Shown piece after piece: positions 1-7,384 of a stretch of 64,000 nt of DNA. Position numbers and translations under genes: made by a program. The DNA is from Bog-950 sp964615305 (GTDB taxonomy: Bacteria > Bacteroidota > Bacteroidia > Chitinophagales > LD1): positions 1-64,000 of the forward strand of contig CAZTNA010000011.1 in NCBI GenBank assembly GCA_964615305.1, written 5' to 3'. The first letter of the stretch is position 1. Every line of letters starts with the position of its first letter. Below the pieces are notes generated by a model. That model saw only the letters and a list, made by a program, of their open reading frames with translations. It was not told the DNA's origin and did not search any database.

Positions 1-56
1 AAAAGAAAAGGTAACTAAACCTCTTATTAAATAACAGCGTTAGCTGTATTTTCTCG

Positions 57-168
57 CTACGACGAAACCGCGAATTTCAATGGCAAAGGGAAAATGCAGG
101 AGACGCCCCTTTCGGGGTGCTTCCTCATTATTCTTATTTGCCTAGGTGCTTCGCGGTACCCGTCGTAG
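57..168. other. Nested imperfect hairpin, possible structured RNA
   Basis: Successive inverted arms nest inside each other: CTACGACG (57-64) with CGTCGTAG (161-168); CCGCGAA (68-74) with TTCGCGG (150-156); GGCAAA (82-87) with TTTGCC (137-142); AATG (93-96) with CATT (126-129); and an apical stem at 98-125 capped by a TTTC loop. Only short internal loops separate them, so the whole 112 nt can fold as one long interrupted hairpin. It lies just upstream of the collagen-like gene. It could be a non-coding RNA, a leader element, a small palindromic mobile repeat, or in part the terminator of a gene outside the window. No RNA family is recognised. Confidence 0.5.
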
Positions 169-204
169 GTAAGGTAGTGAGTTCAGGCACCCTTCTCTTT
201 TTCT

Positions 205-219
205 GTGGTATAAAACCAC
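205..219 (+). promoter_or_regulatory. Small hairpin before the first start codon
   Basis: GTGGT (205-209) and ACCAC (215-219) are perfect arms around an ATAAA loop and end 4 nt before the ATG at 224. In mRNA this would sit where the ribosome lands, so it could tune translation. No Shine-Dalgarno sequence is visible. Regulatory function is inference only. Confidence 0.25.
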
Positions 220-223
220 CTTC

Positions 224-1564
224 ATGAAAAAGAACATCTTCCCCTTTTGGCTAAATATAGCCTTCCTGTTATTTGTCACCCGACTATCCGCACAAATTCC
301 TCAAGCCTTCAACTATCAGGCAGTAGTACGTAATACAAGCGGACAGATAGTCGCTAACCAAGCTGTAAATTTCAGAACTACTATCCGGCAAGGAAGTAAT
401 TCAGGCAACATAGCCTATCAAGAAACTCATCTTGACACTACTAATGAATTTGGACTATCTGCATTTGCTATCGGTAACGGTACTATAGTCGCCGGTAACT
501 TCAGCCTGATCAACTGGGCCCTGGGCAACTATTATCTGCAAATAGAGTTGGATGCAACTGGCGGCACCAATTTTACCGATATGGGTGTTCAACAACTGCT
601 TAGTGTACCGTATGCACTCTATGCAAAGAGTTCAGGTTCTGGCAGTGGAAGCGGGCATACTGGTCCTACGGGAGCAACGGGCCCAACAGGTATTACCGGA
701 AGCACCGGCCCAACAGGAACTACAGGTAACACCGGGGTAACGGGAGCCACCGGCCCTACCGGGGCAGGCGGCGGTGCTACTGGGCCGACTGGTGCCACTG
801 GAGCAACAGGCCCCACCGGTAGCGGTGGCGGAGCCACAGGGCCTACCGGTCCTATTGGTGCAACAGGCCCGACGGGTAGTGGTGGAGGAGCGACTGGTGC
901 CACCGGTGCTACAGGTTTAACTGGGAATACAGGGCCAACCGGAGCTACAGGATTAAACGGAATTACCGGTCCAACGGGCGCTGATGGTGTAATAGGTCCG
1001 ACAGGAACAACCGGAGCCACCGGCAATGCCTGGGCAGATTATGCCGTGTTTACGGAAAGGCAGCCATCGGGGATAAGTACCAGCACAACACTAGCAGACT
1101 CCACATGGTCAACCCGCCAATTAAACAATAATGAATCCTTAAACGGTTCGGCCATCACGCGCACGGGAAATACAATTACCCTGCAACCCGGCACCTATTA
1201 CGTCCATGCAATAGCCGGCTGGGCCTACAATGTGCCTTATAATACGACCTACAGCTATGCTATTTTAAACGCAATCGCTAATCTTCGGCTGCGCAATACA
1301 AGCACCAATACAACACTTGTCTTGGGCAAAGGGAACAAGCTAAGCGCTTACCGCCAAAACCTCAACGGCGCAGTTCTTACTGAACCCTATACACAAACTT
1401 TGGAAGGCACGTTTACGGTAACTACTGCTACCACGGTAGTTCTCCAGCAGTTTTTGGATTATTCCGTTTTTCCGGTGGGTACTTCCAATTATTCAGCAGG
1501 CAACCCCGCTAACTCCGGCGAAGACGAGATATATGCCAGCCTCTTCATCCAAAAAATCAATTAA
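224..1564 (+). CDS. Secreted collagen-like repeat protein
   Basis: A 446-aa exported protein. Residues 1-24 form a signal peptide ending near SAQ. Residues about 25-135 are a beta-rich N-terminal domain (FNYQAVVRN... to VPYALYAKS) that I associate with Bacteroidota collagen-like and tail-fibre-like surface proteins. Residues about 143-270 are roughly 40 Gly-X-Thr/Ala/Pro triplets (GPTGATG type), interrupted three times by a GGGA step. The last 175 residues resemble a C1q/TNF-like trimerising jelly roll. Thr-rich triplets suggest a glycosylated bacterial collagen-like stalk. No T9SS sorting domain is present at the C-terminus, unlike the next gene 23 bp downstream. The likely role is a surface fibre; the ligand is unknown. 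Confidence 0.85.
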   Translation: MKKNIFPFWLNIAFLLFVTRLSAQIPQAFNYQAVVRNTSGQIVANQAVNFRTTIRQGSNSGNIAYQETHLDTTNEFGLSAFAIGNGTIVAGNFSLINWALGNYYLQIELDATGGTNFTDMGVQQLLSVPYALYAKSSGSGSGSGHTGPTGATGPTGITGSTGPTGTTGNTGVTGATGPTGAGGGATGPTGATGATGPTGSGGGATGPTGPIGATGPTGSGGGATGATGATGLTGNTGPTGATGLNGITGPTGADGVIGPTGTTGATGNAWADYAVFTERQPSGISTSTTLADSTWSTRQLNNNESLNGSAITRTGNTITLQPGTYYVHAIAGWAYNVPYNTTYSYAILNAIANLRLRNTSTNTTLVLGKGNKLSAYRQNLNGAVLTEPYTQTLEGTFTVTTATTVVLQQFLDYSVFPVGTSNYSAGNPANSGEDEIYASLFIQKIN

Positions 1565-1587
1565 CCCTATCACCCCAAACTACCATT

Positions 1588-4512
1588 ATGAAAAAACTGT
1601 TTTATAAAACTATTGCCGCCTGCCTGTTTTCTCTTAGCAGCATCCTTGCCTTTGGAACTTCAGGCACTATTACACCATCAATTACGACTTCCGGTGACCC
1701 TGTTTTTATTCAAGGGGCTTCGGGTTTTGAAAATATACTCACCATTTCCGGTGCACCGGCGGGAACAGTGTCTGTTTACCTCTGCGTAGTAGATGATCAG
1801 GGCGAAATACTGGATTCTACCTTGGCTATCGAAGATGGCGCAGACTGGGTAGATACTTTAGAAATGGGCGAACTGGACAGCACCGCAGTGGCACTCGTCG
1901 CCCATTACTACGATGCTAATGGAGATTTTGTAGACGAATCCGACCCCTACAATTTCAGCATGATAGCTGAACCGGCTGGTATTAGCAACGGCAATCTTGA
2001 AATCACAGCAGATAGCATCGACGAAGCGGGTATCGCCTATTTACAGTTTGTTATCTCTATGCCCGATTCTTCTGCGGAAATCGATGACGAAATTCTCGGC
2101 ATCGGCGGCAAAGAGTTCGGCTTTTCAGATTGCAGTATCATCCTTTTTAGGGAGTATAATGTGGAAGATGGCAGCTTATCAGGAGACCATGCCGTATTTG
2201 AATACACCCTTTCTGCTTTCGGGGAAGATGTAACTACCAATGAGTTTGATCTGGATAATGTTGCAGGTCTGAACGTAATCATCGATGCGGAGTTAAACCC
2301 AGTCATTACGGGCCACTTTAGCTATAGCAAGGAGTTCTTCACGTTCAACATGCGGGATAAGACTTTACCTCTGCCTATGATCAAACCTGCCTCCGTATCC
2401 GTAGGGGCTGGTTTAAAGGTAGAAGGCGGGGTATCGGTAGATTGTTATATAGGAATGGATAACAGCGGTGAGTTTGGCTTTATAGAAGGCAGTAACGGGC
2501 AGTTAAGCAATGCCTGTATAGGCGCCAAGATAACCGGGGATGTACGGATTACAGGTAGCCTGGTCAATAAACACATAGCTGGCATACAGGCTTCCTTAGA
2601 TGCCATAGGCCGTATAGGGGCCGCCTATAACTTTAAAACAGCCCCCAATTTTGAATCCAGCCTTGATTTTGGCGGGGATATACTGATTAAAGGCAAAGTA
2701 GCCTTAACAGGGGCGGTAGGTTGGTTTAAACGCAAGTTATGCGGAGCCTCCGGTTGGTGCGAAGCCAATAATGAAATCCTAAACGGCGTTATCTGGCCAA
2801 GAAACAACGGCGACCAGCCTAAACAATTCGGCAACTTCCCAAACGGACTGGACAGTTTGTTTCGTTCAGGCATGGCGGCCTGGTATAACAATTACTCCCG
2901 TTCGCTGGAAACGGATACCAACGCCTTCTTTGATATACCCGATGCAGCACCCCAACCAGCCTTTGCATCAAAAGCAGGCCATACCGGCGTAGCCTGGATA
3001 GAGGCAGACACCCTTCAGGCGCAATTGCTCTTTTCGATGTTGGATACGACTCAAAACCGTTTTACTACTTCTGTTCCGGTAACCAGTAATAGCATCTACC
3101 TTGCAGAACCCAAGGCGGCTTTTGCACCGGATGGCTCAGCTATCATCACCTGGACACAATGTAACCTTGACATTAACTTAGTGGATAGCACCTACGATTT
3201 AGACAGTATCTTTAATAACCTCGAGGTATGGTATGCGGTATATAATACAACCACGAATACCATAACAGCTAAAAGCAGGGTTTACGATACCGAAGGCTTA
3301 GCTATGAGCCAACCGGCCATAGCTATATCGGATTCGGGCAAGGTTTTAATAAGCTGGCTATCGGAGGATACTACCGGCAATACGGATATCTGGTACACCA
3401 CCTTAACTAACGGTAACGGTATCTGGTACCAATCCACACCGGATATTATTAATGATTTACCGGGTAACAATTATGAAGTGCAGTTAGGTTTTATTGATTC
3501 CACGAAGGCTGTTGCGGCATGGTTAAGCGATGCCGATGGAGAAGACTCTACGGCAGGTAATGATATTATCGTTAGCTATTACGATGGGGATGTGTGGAGT
3601 AGTTCAGAATCTTTATCGAACGGCAACAGCGATGAAGAATTTAACGAACTGGCGATGACATTTAATAAGGGTTACGGACTATTAGCCTACACCAGCACCA
3701 TTTATCCCGAAGATGAGGACGGTGAAATCAATACCATTAAGGCTATCCCTTTCCAGAATGGAGCGTTTAATACCGCCAATGCCTATGAATTCAGTGATTC
3801 GCTGAGCTATACCCAAATGCCGAAGATAACCATCAACGATAATGGCATAGCGGTATTGAGTTATCAAGTGGTTGATGTTTATGAAGAGGAAGAAGAAAGC
3901 GATGCGGGCAGCATTGAACTGGCCATTACAGATTTAAGTAATGGCGGTACAAACTGGCAACTAGCGGACTTTAGCGAAGATATAGCTCAAGATACCAGCA
4001 TTTATCCCTGGGATATGGAGATGGTGCTGACCAATGATAATATCCTCTACAGCTTATCGCAGGAGCAGGATACGGTGGCTGATGAGTTAGAACAACCCTA
4101 CCAACCTGTTACCGGTGTTTTGTTTGGTAAGTCCGATATGGGTTTGGTCTTGCGCGGGTTACAAATCAATTCTAATTTAATCGTCAGCCCTACATCAGCT
4201 AGCAGTTTACCGGAGGTGCCAACGGGATTAAAGGATATAACCGCAGAAACACAAAACACTGCCCTATCTGTTTTTGTTTATCCCAATCCTACAAAAGAAA
4301 GTTTGACAGTAGAACTCACAAATACCAACAATGAAAATGTAACAATTGAGCTTTTGAATTTATTAGGTCAGCCGCTAATAGCAACCCAAGCTGAAACTAA
4401 TGCTGGTTTGAACAGGCTCCGCTTAAACAAGAGCAATCTTACTGCTGGCGTGTATTTGTTAAGGGTATCGACAGCTTTGCAAAGCAAAACAGTACGGGTT
4501 ATTATTGAATAA
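1588..4512 (+). CDS. Large secreted protein with T9SS sorting domain
   Basis: A 974-aa protein beginning with a signal peptide (MKKLFYKTIAACLFSLSS, cleavage near FGT). The middle contains repeated segments with hydrophobic-Asp-Ser patterns (such as GVAWIEADT, AIITWTQCN, VLISWLSED) that look like beta-propeller or WD/BNR-like blades. The last 80 residues (from VYPNPTKESL to the terminal VRVIIE) are a type A Por secretion tail, so it is exported by the type IX system and attached to, or released from, the cell surface. It probably shares a transcript with the collagen-like gene upstream. No catalytic motif was recognised, so the function is unknown beyond a surface or extracellular role. Confidence 0.85.
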   Translation: MKKLFYKTIAACLFSLSSILAFGTSGTITPSITTSGDPVFIQGASGFENILTISGAPAGTVSVYLCVVDDQGEILDSTLAIEDGADWVDTLEMGELDSTAVALVAHYYDANGDFVDESDPYNFSMIAEPAGISNGNLEITADSIDEAGIAYLQFVISMPDSSAEIDDEILGIGGKEFGFSDCSIILFREYNVEDGSLSGDHAVFEYTLSAFGEDVTTNEFDLDNVAGLNVIIDAELNPVITGHFSYSKEFFTFNMRDKTLPLPMIKPASVSVGAGLKVEGGVSVDCYIGMDNSGEFGFIEGSNGQLSNACIGAKITGDVRITGSLVNKHIAGIQASLDAIGRIGAAYNFKTAPNFESSLDFGGDILIKGKVALTGAVGWFKRKLCGASGWCEANNEILNGVIWPRNNGDQPKQFGNFPNGLDSLFRSGMAAWYNNYSRSLETDTNAFFDIPDAAPQPAFASKAGHTGVAWIEADTLQAQLLFSMLDTTQNRFTTSVPVTSNSIYLAEPKAAFAPDGSAIITWTQCNLDINLVDSTYDLDSIFNNLEVWYAVYNTTTNTITAKSRVYDTEGLAMSQPAIAISDSGKVLISWLSEDTTGNTDIWYTTLTNGNGIWYQSTPDIINDLPGNNYEVQLGFIDSTKAVAAWLSDADGEDSTAGNDIIVSYYDGDVWSSSESLSNGNSDEEFNELAMTFNKGYGLLAYTSTIYPEDEDGEINTIKAIPFQNGAFNTANAYEFSDSLSYTQMPKITINDNGIAVLSYQVVDVYEEEEESDAGSIELAITDLSNGGTNWQLADFSEDIAQDTSIYPWDMEMVLTNDNILYSLSQEQDTVADELEQPYQPVTGVLFGKSDMGLVLRGLQINSNLIVSPTSASSLPEVPTGLKDITAETQNTALSVFVYPNPTKESLTVELTNTNNENVTIELLNLLGQPLIATQAETNAGLNRLRLNKSNLTAGVYLLRVSTALQSKTVRVIIE

Positions 4513-4530
4513 CCATCCATAAAATACACC

Positions 4531-4860
4531 ATGAAAAAAAATAAACTACCACCCCGGAAAAGGGATTTATTGGATGAATTAAACTTGCTGCGTAACCGTC
4601 GAAGCCTGGCTTACCGGTTCAATGATCAAGAAGAGTTAGCGCAAATCCATCTTGAAATGAAGGCTTTCTGGCTGAGGAATGGCTGGACGCAGCAAGAGGC
4701 GGAAGAGCAGTATTTGAACCATGTTGAAGAGTGTAGCAAGCCTTACCGACCACCAGTTGGGTTACCGGAGATTACCCACAGCATATATGACCGTAAGAGC
4801 AGTAATACGTTTGAAAACCTATCGTTGGCCGAGTTGTCAGACTATTATTTGTTCGGGTAA
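4531..4860 (+). CDS. Small hypothetical protein
   Basis: A 109-aa, mostly helical and highly charged protein, 18 bp after the T9SS protein and before a strong terminator, so it likely ends that operon. It has no signal peptide or membrane segment and is therefore predicted cytoplasmic. Visible features are a basic N-terminus (KKNKLPPRKRDLLDELN) and a central segment rich in Gln and Glu (WTQQEAEEQYLNHVEEC). No family is recognised. Co-orientation and a sensible ATG support it as a real gene. Confidence 0.6.
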   Translation: MKKNKLPPRKRDLLDELNLLRNRRSLAYRFNDQEELAQIHLEMKAFWLRNGWTQQEAEEQYLNHVEECSKPYRPPVGLPEITHSIYDRKSSNTFENLSLAELSDYYLFG

Positions 4861-4907
4861 CAGAGTTTAAATTCAAAGTTCCAGCCCAGGTCGGGGAACG
4901 GAGTGTT

Positions 4908-4942
4908 AAGCGGGACGCGGTTTTTAGCGTCCCGCTTTTTTT
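4908..4942 (+). terminator. Rho-independent terminator
   Basis: AAGCGGGACGC and GCGTCCCGCTT form a perfect GC-rich stem around a short GTTTTTA-type loop, followed directly by a T run. It lies about 50 bp after the small hypothetical gene and would end the 224-4860 transcription unit. Confidence 0.9.
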
Positions 4943-4978
4943 ATGCGTAGTGGTGGCGTAGAGAAAGGCAGATATAAA

Positions 4979-5473
4979 TTATAGATTAATAGTCTTAATA
5001 CGATTGTTAAGTTCACTTAAGGTTACAAAAAGGGGGTAAAGTAGTAGGATTAGCATTTTACTTTCATGTGCATGTAGAGATTGCAGGCCAATACTGAATG
5101 TTGAAAGAAATATCTCGTAAATGAGATAAAAATAAGGGATTGCAAAGAAAGGGGCCATGGGATCAAACTGATTCCCATTTACCATTTCCTGGATAGCATT
5201 AAATGTTTGCTTCACCAAATGGCTTAGATAGACAACTGCTCCTAGCAGTACCGCCGACAATGTAAAAGGGACGCACATACTATGACAATGATCACAGTAG
5301 GAACAGAAAAACAAAACATTCGCGTTGATAAAAAAGAAAAATGCAGTGCCGATATAATATTTCAGCGATTCAAAATTGCAGTAAATTGTTTGCATCCCTT
5401 TCTGTCTAAATAAGGAAACAGCAAAGATTAATACAAATAAATAAAAAATTGCAGGTGTAATTAGGGTATCCAT
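4979..5473 (-). CDS. Multi-pass membrane protein with Cys cluster
   Basis: A 164-aa hydrophobic protein with about four to five membrane segments. Near residues 56-66 it carries CSYCDHCHSMC, a dense Cys/His cluster (C-x2-C-x2-C-x3-C plus two His) suited to binding a metal or to redox chemistry at the membrane face. It follows the sigma-54 regulator gene on the same strand after a 174-bp gap. Its start is set by an unusually strong Shine-Dalgarno sequence (AAGGAGGA, 5480-5487), rare in this phylum. No family is recognised. It might belong to the upstream regulon, since an AAGGTTACCTT repeat lies at 5644-5654, but that is inference. Confidence 0.65.
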   Translation of the reverse strand: MDTLITPAIFYLFVLIFAVSLFRQKGMQTIYCNFESLKYYIGTAFFFFINANVLFFCSYCDHCHSMCVPFTLSAVLLGAVVYLSHLVKQTFNAIQEMVNGNQFDPMAPFFAIPYFYLIYEIFLSTFSIGLQSLHAHESKMLILLLYPLFVTLSELNNRIKTINL

Positions 5474-5647
5474 GTGTTCCTCCTTTTTACATCAAGAAGG
5501 AACAAACCATTCCAGTTTTTTTTAAGCTTTAGTTTTTTATCCGTAATCCCTCACAAATAAGTATTATTCAACCAATTGAAAAATAAAATTAAAATCTTAA
5601 AATAAAATGTAACCCTAAATGTAAGTTGGTAAGACTAAAAAGCAAGG
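5474..5647. other. Gap after the regulator gene, repeat-bearing
   Basis: An A+T-rich 174-bp stretch between the enhancer-binding-protein gene and the Cys-rich membrane-protein gene. It holds GTAACCC and GTAAGTTGGTAAG elements, and its edge carries AAGGTTACCTT, which overlaps the regulator's stop codon. A very weak -24/-12-like string (CTGG...TTCC, complement of 5499-5515) precedes the membrane gene. No gene was seen. Confidence 0.3.
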
Positions 5648-7384
5648 TTACCTTTTTAACATAGGTTTTGACGTAAGCTTCAATTTTTTGCTCCGAATTG
5701 TCGGCCAATTTTCGGGAAAGTCAATTAATAAGCGCTGGATGCAGGGGGTAAACTTCACTCTTTTCTCGTAAAAAGAATTTCTAGAAAGGCCTTCTCCATA
5801 ACTCGCAGCCAGTTCTTTAAGGTTTACTCTGCCTGATTTTGCAAATTGCTCATTTGTCTCCAGTAGAGAATTTATCTCATCCAAAAAAGATTCTGCCTCA
5901 GAGCAATCTTGGTATAACTCCATATTACCACTGCTATTTCTTGAAAGTTGCGTTGATTGTAATAAAGCTTTGACGTCTTTTTCTGATACGCTGTCACTAT
6001 CAAACAAGACGTTTAGGTTCTCTATGAATTTTTGCAGTTGTCGTACATTCCCCTCCCAATGATAATGGCTCAAATATGAAATAGCATCTTTAGTTAAGTT
6101 AAAGTGTGCGTTGTCCTTCTTAATATAATATTCTATAAGATTAGGGATATCTTCAGTTCTTTCTCTCAGAGCGGGCATAAGTGGGAAATATGAAAGAATC
6201 CGCTGATATAAATCTGTATGAAATTTCCCCTCTGAAATGAGTTGAGGAAGGTTTTTATTTGTAGCGGAAATCAATCTAAAATCCACCGGGATTTCTTTAG
6301 TACTTCCCATTCTAACAATCACTTTTTCCTGTAGGGCCCGTAAGAGTTTTGATTGCGATGTAATATCTAAATTCCCAATTTCATCTAAAAACAAAGTACC
6401 CTTATTTGCTTGCTCAATCTTTCCTATATGTCTCTTCATTGCACCAGTAAAAGCACCCTCTTCATGCCCGAAGAGCTCACTTTCAAAGAGGTTGGGGTTG
6501 ATAGCCCCACAATCCACGGCCACAAAATTTGCAGTACATCTTTTACTTAATCGGTGAATTGCTCTTGCAACAAGTTCTTTTCCCGTTCCTTGCTCTCCAT
6601 TTATTAAAACTGCTATGTCCGATTTTGCATACTTTTCAGCAAAAAATTTAATTTTCTTTACTTGGGATGAAACCCCTACAATAGGCCGTTCAAGATTTCG
6701 CATTGTAACACTCTCTACATATGCATTTATTTTCTCGGCAAAAATATCTTCTTGAGCCTCCACAGCTTTCTTCAAGAGAGTATTTTCTGATGAAACGATT
6801 GCTAATTTCTTTCTCAAAGTTTGAACCTGTATTCTATCAAACAAGATACTACTCAAAGCAGTTTTAGTCATTCCAGATTTTTCAATTACAGACTCTCCAT
6901 TACTACGCAGCAGATGGGTTAACTCATCTGCACTTTTTGCCGAAAACTCTTTGTCCGCCTTTTTTCTACCGAAATTGGTATAACCAACTATAGCGGATGT
7001 TTTAAACCGATCCCTAATTTTTTTGTAAATAGTGGGTAGATTTTCGGGAGAGTTGTTAGCCCCTATTTTATAATCTAGCGTAATAATCTTCGGTGCCGCT
7101 TTAAGCTTCTCAATAACGCCTTGAATAGTGGATAAACTATCGCAGATAAGAATGGAGGATATTTCATCAATCTCTAATGAAGCTTCGATCAGTTCTATTT
7201 GATATTGTGCTTCATCTTCTAGAATTAGAAAATCAGGTGTCAGAAAATCAGATTCAAAAAAACTAGTCAAAGACAGATATTCAAAACTGTCCGTTTTAAT
7301 TTCATCCGTTTGTTTTCTGGAGATTTTTGTTCTTGCATTGCCTAAGCCGTTTGGCTCATAGACAAAAATGAGTTTCTTATTCAT
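5648..7384 (-). CDS. Sigma-54 enhancer-binding regulator (NtrC family)
   Basis: A 578-aa transcription activator that uses ATP to open sigma-54 promoters. Residues 50-160 look like a degenerate receiver: acidic pair at 56-57, candidate phospho-Asp D104 in TLDYK, and a Thr near 136. Residues about 235-460 are the AAA+ core with Walker A GEQGTGKE (263-270), the sigma-54-contacting GAFTGA loop (310-315), Walker B LFLDEIG (331-337) and GNVRQL (445-450). A C-terminal helical segment after 515 probably binds DNA. Its start overlaps the stop of the kinase-like gene by 4 nt, implying translational coupling and a two-component pairing. It is last in the five-gene operon and may control that operon through the dyad repeats at 13183-13216. 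Confidence 0.92.
   Translation of the reverse strand: MNKKLIFVYEPNGLGNARTKISRKQTDEIKTDSFEYLSLTSFFESDFLTPDFLILEDEAQYQIELIEASLEIDEISSILICDSLSTIQGVIEKLKAAPKIITLDYKIGANNSPENLPTIYKKIRDRFKTSAIVGYTNFGRKKADKEFSAKSADELTHLLRSNGESVIEKSGMTKTALSSILFDRIQVQTLRKKLAIVSSENTLLKKAVEAQEDIFAEKINAYVESVTMRNLERPIVGVSSQVKKIKFFAEKYAKSDIAVLINGEQGTGKELVARAIHRLSKRCTANFVAVDCGAINPNLFESELFGHEEGAFTGAMKRHIGKIEQANKGTLFLDEIGNLDITSQSKLLRALQEKVIVRMGSTKEIPVDFRLISATNKNLPQLISEGKFHTDLYQRILSYFPLMPALRERTEDIPNLIEYYIKKDNAHFNLTKDAISYLSHYHWEGNVRQLQKFIENLNVLFDSDSVSEKDVKALLQSTQLSRNSSGNMELYQDCSEAESFLDEINSLLETNEQFAKSGRVNLKELAASYGEGLSRNSFYEKRVKFTPCIQRLLIDFPENWPTIRSKKLKLTSKPMLKR

Noticed and set aside
57..168. Integron attC site or 6S RNA as explanation for the nested hairpin
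   Set aside because: No attC core sites (GTTRRRY/RYYYAAC pair) are present, and the large central bubble of 6S RNA is missing.
619..1026. Open frame on the minus strand rich in Pro-Val-Ala repeats
   Set aside because: It is the mirror image of the collagen-like Gly-X-Y codons and has no start signals of its own.
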